Below, one piece after another: positions 13,291-17,625 of a stretch of DNA of 17,625 nucleotides (the stretch's first letter is position 1; each line of letters starts with the position of its first letter). The position numbers and the translations under genes are program-made. Source of the DNA: Lactobacillaceae bacterium (lineage in GTDB: Bacteria; Bacillota; Bacilli; Lactobacillales; Lactobacillaceae); the NCBI GenBank assembly GCA_031282325.1, contig JAITDY010000047.1:1-17625 (forward strand), given 5' to 3'. Under the pieces are notes generated by a model. It worked only from the letters and a program-made list of their open reading frames with translations, was not told the DNA's origin and did no database searches.

Positions 13291-15297
13291 ATGAGTAAAA
13301 TAAATAATTTCTTTAAAAAATTTAGTAAATTTCAAGGTCCAATATTTGCAATTATTTTTATGATCTTAAACATCACAGGCTTTGTTATTACTTTTATAAA
13401 CAATAAAACACTATCTGTTTTTTGGGTTATTTTATCAATAATAAGTTCATTTCTTCTTTATAGATTTTATACTAATTCTAAAAATAATATAAAAAATTTA
13501 TCTGATTATTATTCTGGCAGAGTTGGAATCGGACAAATGTCCGCATTAGATCATATGCCAATTGGTGCCATTATTTTAGACAGAAATGGAACTATTGAAT
13601 GGGCTAATAAAAATATAATTAATTTTTTTAATAATGAAGATATTTTAGGAAAAAAAATTGTCCAAATTTCTCCTGAGTTAAGCGAACAAATAGGAAAAAA
13701 TATCGATAATCAGGAATCTGTCGAAATAATTTTGAATAAAACACTTTTTTCCTTACAAGTGCAACAAAATGGTAATGCAATATATTTGTTAGATTTGTCA
13801 GATTCCCAAAAATACAAAATTTTATTAGAAAAAAATAAAATTTTTAATGGAATAATTTCGGTTGATAATTATGAAGAAATAGTTCAAGATATTTCCGATA
13901 GCGAAGGAGCTCAAATAAGGGCTTATATATCTACTGTTTTAAATAAATGGGCAGAAGATTATGAATTATATATAAGAAGATTAAATGCTGATAGATTCAT
14001 ATTTTTTGGATATAACGGAAGCCTTGAAAAATTAGAAAAAGAAAAATTTCAGATAATTGATGAAATTAGAAAAGATTCCTCTAAACAAAATTTGCCCCTT
14101 TCTTTATCAATAGGAGTGGCTTCAGGAATCCATGACTTGAATAAATTATCAGATTCTGCGTTAAGTAATTTAGATTTAGCCCAAGGAAGAGGCGGAGATC
14201 AAGTAGTTATTCGAGATGATAATGGAAGCGCAAGATTTATTGGTGGAAATTCCAATCCAATGGAAAAAAGAACCAGAGTTCGAGCAAGAATGATTGAAAA
14301 GGCTATTTCCGATTTAATGAGAAATGCCGATAATGTTTTGATTATGGGACATAAAAATCCTGATTTAGATTCAATTGGAGCAGCGTTAGGAGTTTGGCGT
14401 TTGTCTGAAAAGAATAATAAAACAGCCAAGATAATAATTGATACTGATTCAAATATTAATTATGAAATAAAAAAAATAATTGATTTAAAAAATAAAGAAA
14501 ATAAAGAAAAAGAAATTGATTCACCCTTTGTTGATATTGAAAAAGCAAAACAGCTAATTAAAAAGAACTCGTTATTAATCTTAGTAGATCATTCTAGGCC
14601 TGCAATTTCAACCGATCAGTCAATTGTAAATATGTTGTCCTCTAAAATTATCATCATAGACCATCATAGAGTATCTGATGATCCATTTCCCGAAAAGCCA
14701 CTTCTTTTTTATTCAGAACAATATGCATCCTCAACATCTGAATTAGTTTCGGAACTATTAAGTTATGAAGATTTAAGAAAATCACCAATTACTAAAATAG
14801 AGTCATCAGCGATGTTAGCCGGAATTCAATTAGATACAAAAGGATTTACTCAAAACGCGGGTTCAAGAACTTTTGATTCAGCTAGTTTCCTACGTTCCAT
14901 GGGAGCAGATAATAAACTAATATTAGATATTACAAAAGTTGAAAGTAATAATTTAATTGAAAAAGCTAAATTATTAGCTAAAACAAATGTTGATAAAAAT
15001 ATTGCTTATGTCGTGGGGGAGAATCATAATCCTTATGATTTGATTGTGACGGCGCAAGTTGCTGACGAATTATTAAAAATAAAAGATGTTGATGCCAGTT
15101 TTGTTATTACTAGAAGAGAAGACGGTAATGTTGGAATTAATGCTCGAAGTAATGGAAAAATAAATACTCAAATAATTATGGAAAAATTAGGTGGAGGAGG
15201 TTCGCTTATGAACTCAGCGGCCCAAATAGAATCAACTAATATTGATAATGCATTAGAGCTATTAAAAAATATAGTGAAAGAAAATAAGGAGGATTAA
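13291..15297 (+). CDS. gdpP: Membrane-bound cyclic-di-AMP phosphodiesterase GdpP
   Basis: GdpP (YybT) hydrolyses c-di-AMP, the messenger that controls potassium uptake, osmotic balance and cell-wall stress in Firmicutes. The 668-residue protein has two N-terminal membrane segments (about 17-35 and 40-58), a PAS domain (about 85-170) and a degenerate GGDEF domain (about 175-310). The DHH domain shows HKNPDLDS (His354, Asp358, Asp360), Asp433 in VDHS, DHH at 457-459 and Asp515. The C-terminal DHHA1 domain carries GGGGSLMNSAAQ at 634-645, where the family usually has GGGGH, so the His is Ser638. The metal ligands of the DHH domain all appear intact. The ATG has no SD. The stop lies one base before rplI, and position between rpsR and rplI is standard for this gene. 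Confidence 0.96.
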   Translation: MSKINNFFKKFSKFQGPIFAIIFMILNITGFVITFINNKTLSVFWVILSIISSFLLYRFYTNSKNNIKNLSDYYSGRVGIGQMSALDHMPIGAIILDRNGTIEWANKNIINFFNNEDILGKKIVQISPELSEQIGKNIDNQESVEIILNKTLFSLQVQQNGNAIYLLDLSDSQKYKILLEKNKIFNGIISVDNYEEIVQDISDSEGAQIRAYISTVLNKWAEDYELYIRRLNADRFIFFGYNGSLEKLEKEKFQIIDEIRKDSSKQNLPLSLSIGVASGIHDLNKLSDSALSNLDLAQGRGGDQVVIRDDNGSARFIGGNSNPMEKRTRVRARMIEKAISDLMRNADNVLIMGHKNPDLDSIGAALGVWRLSEKNNKTAKIIIDTDSNINYEIKKIIDLKNKENKEKEIDSPFVDIEKAKQLIKKNSLLILVDHSRPAISTDQSIVNMLSSKIIIIDHHRVSDDPFPEKPLLFYSEQYASSTSELVSELLSYEDLRKSPITKIESSAMLAGIQLDTKGFTQNAGSRTFDSASFLRSMGADNKLILDITKVESNNLIEKAKLLAKTNVDKNIAYVVGENHNPYDLIVTAQVADELLKIKDVDASFVITRREDGNVGINARSNGKINTQIIMEKLGGGGSLMNSAAQIESTNIDNALELLKNIVKENKED

Positions 15298-15298
15298 A

Positions 15299-15751
15299 AT
15301 GAAAGTAATTTTTTTACAAGACGTTAAGAATCAAGGTAAAAAAGGAGATATTAAAGAAGTACCTGATGGATATGCAAATAATTTTTTAATAAAAAATAAA
15401 AAAGCTATATTTGCATCTCAAGAAAATCTTTCTAAATTCAACGGACAACAAAAACTTGAAGAAAAGAATGCTGCAGCTGTTTTAAAGTCTGCACAAGAAT
15501 TAAAAAATAAAATTGAATCACCAAAAACAATTGTAAAATTTAATGAAGGTATTGGACCTGATGGCAGACTAAATGGAGCAATTACTGGAAAAAATATTGC
15601 AGACCAATTAATAAAGCAATTTAATCTTGAAATTGATAAAAGAAAAATGGATTTAAAAAATCCAATCCATACACTTGGAGTACATGAAATTGAAGTTAAA
15701 TTACATCAACAAGTAATTGCTAAATTAAAGGTTGAGGTCTCTCCAAAATAA
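15299..15751 (+). CDS. rplI: 50S ribosomal protein L9
   Basis: L9 binds 23S rRNA near the L1 stalk and reaches out along the ribosome, limiting frameshifts. The 150-residue protein has the N-terminal rRNA-binding domain with the signature GKKGDIKEVPDGYANNFLI (13-31), a long connecting helix (about 45-75) and the C-terminal domain (about 80-150, ending HEIEVKLHQQVIAKLKVEV). The SD AAGGAGG lies in the last codons of gdpP. Its stop shares one base with the start of the helicase gene (TAATG), so the two are coupled. Confidence 0.98.
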   Translation: MKVIFLQDVKNQGKKGDIKEVPDGYANNFLIKNKKAIFASQENLSKFNGQQKLEEKNAAAVLKSAQELKNKIESPKTIVKFNEGIGPDGRLNGAITGKNIADQLIKQFNLEIDKRKMDLKNPIHTLGVHEIEVKLHQQVIAKLKVEVSPK

Positions 15752-17199
15752 TGAATAATCAAATTCCAAAAAACGAAGAGTATGAAAAAAATATAATTTC
15801 AGCTTTCTTTTTTGCTTCTAATTTGGCAGAACAAAAAGATATGTTCGATAGAATTGCTGATATTATTTCAGAAAATGATTTTTATAACGGAAAATATAAA
15901 TCAATTTTTTATGCCATTGCTCAGTTATTAGAAAGCAATGTCGAAATAGAAGCCAGTTCGCTTGCAACCCGTTTAATTGAAAATCATGTTAATCAAAATG
16001 ATGCTATTAATACAATTGCTGAATTGCAAACTGGAAATGCAACCACTTCAAATATAGAAGAATATGCAAAGGATATCCGCGAAAAAGCCATTTTAAGGAA
16101 TTTGATTGACTTATTAAATATATCTAATCAAAACGCTCACGATCCAGCCTCAATGCCAGAGGATTTAATTGCTAATATCCGAAAAACTTTGGATAGTATT
16201 GAAGATACACATGATGCCATTAATTTTATGACAATTAAAGAGGCACTTAATAAAGTGATTATTGAAATTCAAGAAGCAAGTAAAAATAAGCAGTCCGACA
16301 TGAAAGTTGGTGCAATATCCACTGGTTTTTCTTATTTAGACCGTTTAACTAAGGGTTTACAACAAAATAATTTAATTATAATTGCTGCTAGGCCTGCAGC
16401 TGGGAAAACAGCTTTTGCGTTAAATATCGCAGCTAATGCAGCCCAAGATTTAAAAATTAAAAATAATAAACATGTTGTCGTTTTTAATATGGAAATGACA
16501 GAAGAACAAATGATGTTTAGATTATTATCAGCAAGGTCAACTGTCCCAATGGATAAATTGCAAACTGGTAATCTTACAACCGCTCAAAATGGAAACGATT
16601 TTTCTACTGATTGGGCAATGATTAATGAAGCTCAAACCAGATTGAGTGAATTGCCCATTGAATTGAACGCTACTCCGGGAATTACCATAAATGAAATTCG
16701 TTCGAATTTAAGGGCCTTAGATGCTCAATTAAAACATAACGATCCAGATGGGGGTATTGGCCTTGTGATAGTTGATTATTTACAATTAATTGAACCTGAT
16801 GCCTTTTCTCGTGATGGACGACAAAACGAAGTATCTAAAATATCTCGTTCTTTAAAAAAACTAGCTGGTGAATTAGAAGTTCCAGTAATTGCTCTTTCAC
16901 AATTAAGTCGTGGTGTTGAAAATAGAGAAAACAAACGCCCAAGATTAAGTGATTTAAGGGATTCTGGTGCTATTGAACAAGATGCAGATATAGTTATGTT
17001 TTTATACAGAGATGATTATTACGATCAAAATGGACATAGTGAGGATGATGAGGATTATGACGCTTCATCACAACCTAATGTTACTGAAATTGAAGTTATT
17101 GTAGCTAAAAACAGGCAGGGTGCTAATGATACAGTAAGATTGATTTTTAAAAAAGACACTCAATCTATCGTCCTGCCTATGCCTAAAAGTTCTAGCTAG
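15751..17199 (+). CDS. dnaC: Replicative DNA helicase (DnaB type; called DnaC in Bacillus)
   Basis: This hexameric 5'-3' helicase unwinds DNA at the fork. The 482-residue protein has the N-terminal helical domain (about 1-150), a linker and the RecA-like motor. Walker A is ARPAAGKT at 213-220, the catalytic glutamate region NMEM at 246-249, and Walker B VIVDYLQL at 339-346 (Asp342). SQLSRGVENR at 383-392 and RDSGAIEQDADIV at 403-415 follow, and the arginine-finger region is AKNRQG at 452-457. An acidic insert, HSEDDEDYDASS (429-440), precedes the last strands. The ATG shares a base with the rplI stop. Symbols differ between species (dnaB or dnaC). It is the last gene of the gdpP unit; I saw no clear terminator behind it. 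Confidence 0.97.
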   Translation: MNNQIPKNEEYEKNIISAFFFASNLAEQKDMFDRIADIISENDFYNGKYKSIFYAIAQLLESNVEIEASSLATRLIENHVNQNDAINTIAELQTGNATTSNIEEYAKDIREKAILRNLIDLLNISNQNAHDPASMPEDLIANIRKTLDSIEDTHDAINFMTIKEALNKVIIEIQEASKNKQSDMKVGAISTGFSYLDRLTKGLQQNNLIIIAARPAAGKTAFALNIAANAAQDLKIKNNKHVVVFNMEMTEEQMMFRLLSARSTVPMDKLQTGNLTTAQNGNDFSTDWAMINEAQTRLSELPIELNATPGITINEIRSNLRALDAQLKHNDPDGGIGLVIVDYLQLIEPDAFSRDGRQNEVSKISRSLKKLAGELEVPVIALSQLSRGVENRENKRPRLSDLRDSGAIEQDADIVMFLYRDDYYDQNGHSEDDEDYDASSQPNVTEIEVIVAKNRQGANDTVRLIFKKDTQSIVLPMPKSSS

Positions 17200-17219
17200 T
17201 AATTTTAATAGTTTGTAGT

Positions 17220-17248
17220 TTGTAATTAGTTTTTATATGTGATAAATT
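17220..17248 (+). promoter_or_regulatory. Candidate promoter of the ABC transporter gene
   Basis: TTGTAA (17220-17225) and TAAATT (17243-17248) are 17 bases apart, with TGA in front of the -10 as an extended element. The predicted start is near 17255, about 24 bases before the TTG start codon. I saw no catabolite-control (cre) operator here. Confidence 0.4.
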
Positions 17249-17278
17249 TTTATATGAAGTTTTAAGTGGGGTTAAATT

Positions 17279-17625
17279 TTGAAAATTAAAGCAAAAAATC
17301 TTTCCTTGTCATATACGCAAGGCGTTCAAGTAATTGATGATATTAACTTTGAGATAGAGGATGGAAGTCTAGTATCCCTTTTAGGACCTTCTGGATCAGG
17401 AAAATCAACGATATTAAATATGATTGCTGGTTTATTATCTCCTACAGAAGGAAAAATTTTATTTGGCGATAATGATGTTACTAATTTAGGAGTGTCTCAA
17501 AGAAATATTGGAATGGTTTTTCAAAATTATGCCTTATATCCCAATATGAGCGTCAGACAAAACATTGGCTTTCCATTAAAAATAGCTAAAGTTCCAAAAG
17601 AAGAACGTAATAAAGAAATTGAAAG
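17279..17625 (+). CDS. ABC transporter ATP-binding protein, sugar (MalK/UgpC/MsmK) type, C-terminus beyond the window
   Basis: The frame runs from TTG 17279 to the right edge (115 complete codons), so the gene is partial. It is the N-terminal half of an ABC ATPase: Walker A GPSGSGKST at 36-44 and the Q-loop Gln82 in GMVFQNYALYPNMSVRQNIGFPLK. The YALYPxMxVxxNIxFPL pattern is typical of the carbohydrate-uptake CUT1 ATPases such as MalK, UgpC and MsmK. PotA-like polyamine ATPases are a less likely alternative. The start is TTG because GGGG (17268-17271) lies seven bases before it; nearby ATGs are out of frame or followed at once by a stop. The signature motif, Walker B and the C-terminal regulatory domain are not in the window, so the substrate cannot be stated. 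Confidence 0.9.
   Translation, partial: MKIKAKNLSLSYTQGVQVIDDINFEIEDGSLVSLLGPSGSGKSTILNMIAGLLSPTEGKILFGDNDVTNLGVSQRNIGMVFQNYALYPNMSVRQNIGFPLKIAKVPKEERNKEIE

Noticed and set aside
17200..17278. Terminator behind the replicative helicase gene
   Set aside because: I found no stable stem followed by a T-run; the AT-rich repeats TTTGTAGTTTGTAA do not form one.

Overview
The window looks like the replication-origin region of a low-GC Firmicute, most likely a lactic acid bacterium of the Lactobacillaceae (sensu lato). The grounds are the strongly AT-rich sequence, Shine-Dalgarno (SD) sites of the AAGGAGG type, TTATCCACA DnaA boxes, the gene order rpmH / oriC / dnaA-dnaN-yaaA-recF-gyrB-gyrA / rpsF-ssb-rpsR-gdpP-rplI-dnaC, and the cysteine-free type of ribosomal protein S18. 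No spore-related or other group-specific marker is present, so I do not name a genus.

Left of the origin (1-2437) a leftward operon reads rpmH, rnpA, yidC, lepB and a second signal-peptidase-I-like gene cut by the window edge. These genes give ribosomal protein L34, the RNase P protein, a membrane insertase and signal peptidase I. The last gene appears to have lost both catalytic residues (Ser to Ala, Lys to Gly). It also contains, inside its reading frame, an exact match to the ParB/Spo0J centromere site parS (241-256). The origin-proximal chromosome-segregation site is therefore embedded in a gene for an apparent pseudoenzyme.

The origin is bipartite. A cluster of DnaA boxes and two long AT-rich inverted repeats lies between rpmH and dnaA (2541-2947). 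A further DnaA box, followed by a C-rich step and ATT trios, lies between dnaA and dnaN (4394-4430), as in the Bacillus incAB/incC arrangement. dnaA itself has no recognisable SD site.

Right of the origin (2948-17199) everything reads rightward. The initiator dnaA and sliding clamp dnaN are followed by an internal promoter and yaaA-recF-gyrB-gyrA, whose genes overlap or nearly touch. A long stem-loop ends this block. Next comes rpsF-ssb-rpsR behind its own promoter and a leader that can fold the rpsF SD into a stem, a plausible S6:S18 feedback element. S6 has an extended C-terminus and S18 an extended N-terminus. After a strong terminator come gdpP (membrane c-di-AMP phosphodiesterase with an unusual GGGGS in its DHHA1 motif), rplI and the replicative helicase. 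The right edge (17279-17625) holds the start of a sugar-type ABC transporter ATPase with a TTG start codon.

Most of the window is conserved housekeeping sequence. I saw no mobile elements, CRISPR arrays, tRNA or rRNA genes, and no wholly new multi-gene system. The points most worth a second look are the pseudo-signal-peptidase carrying parS, the two hairpins in oriC, the SD-less starts of dnaA, rnpA and gdpP, the rpsF leader and the S6/S18 extensions, and the altered GdpP motif.
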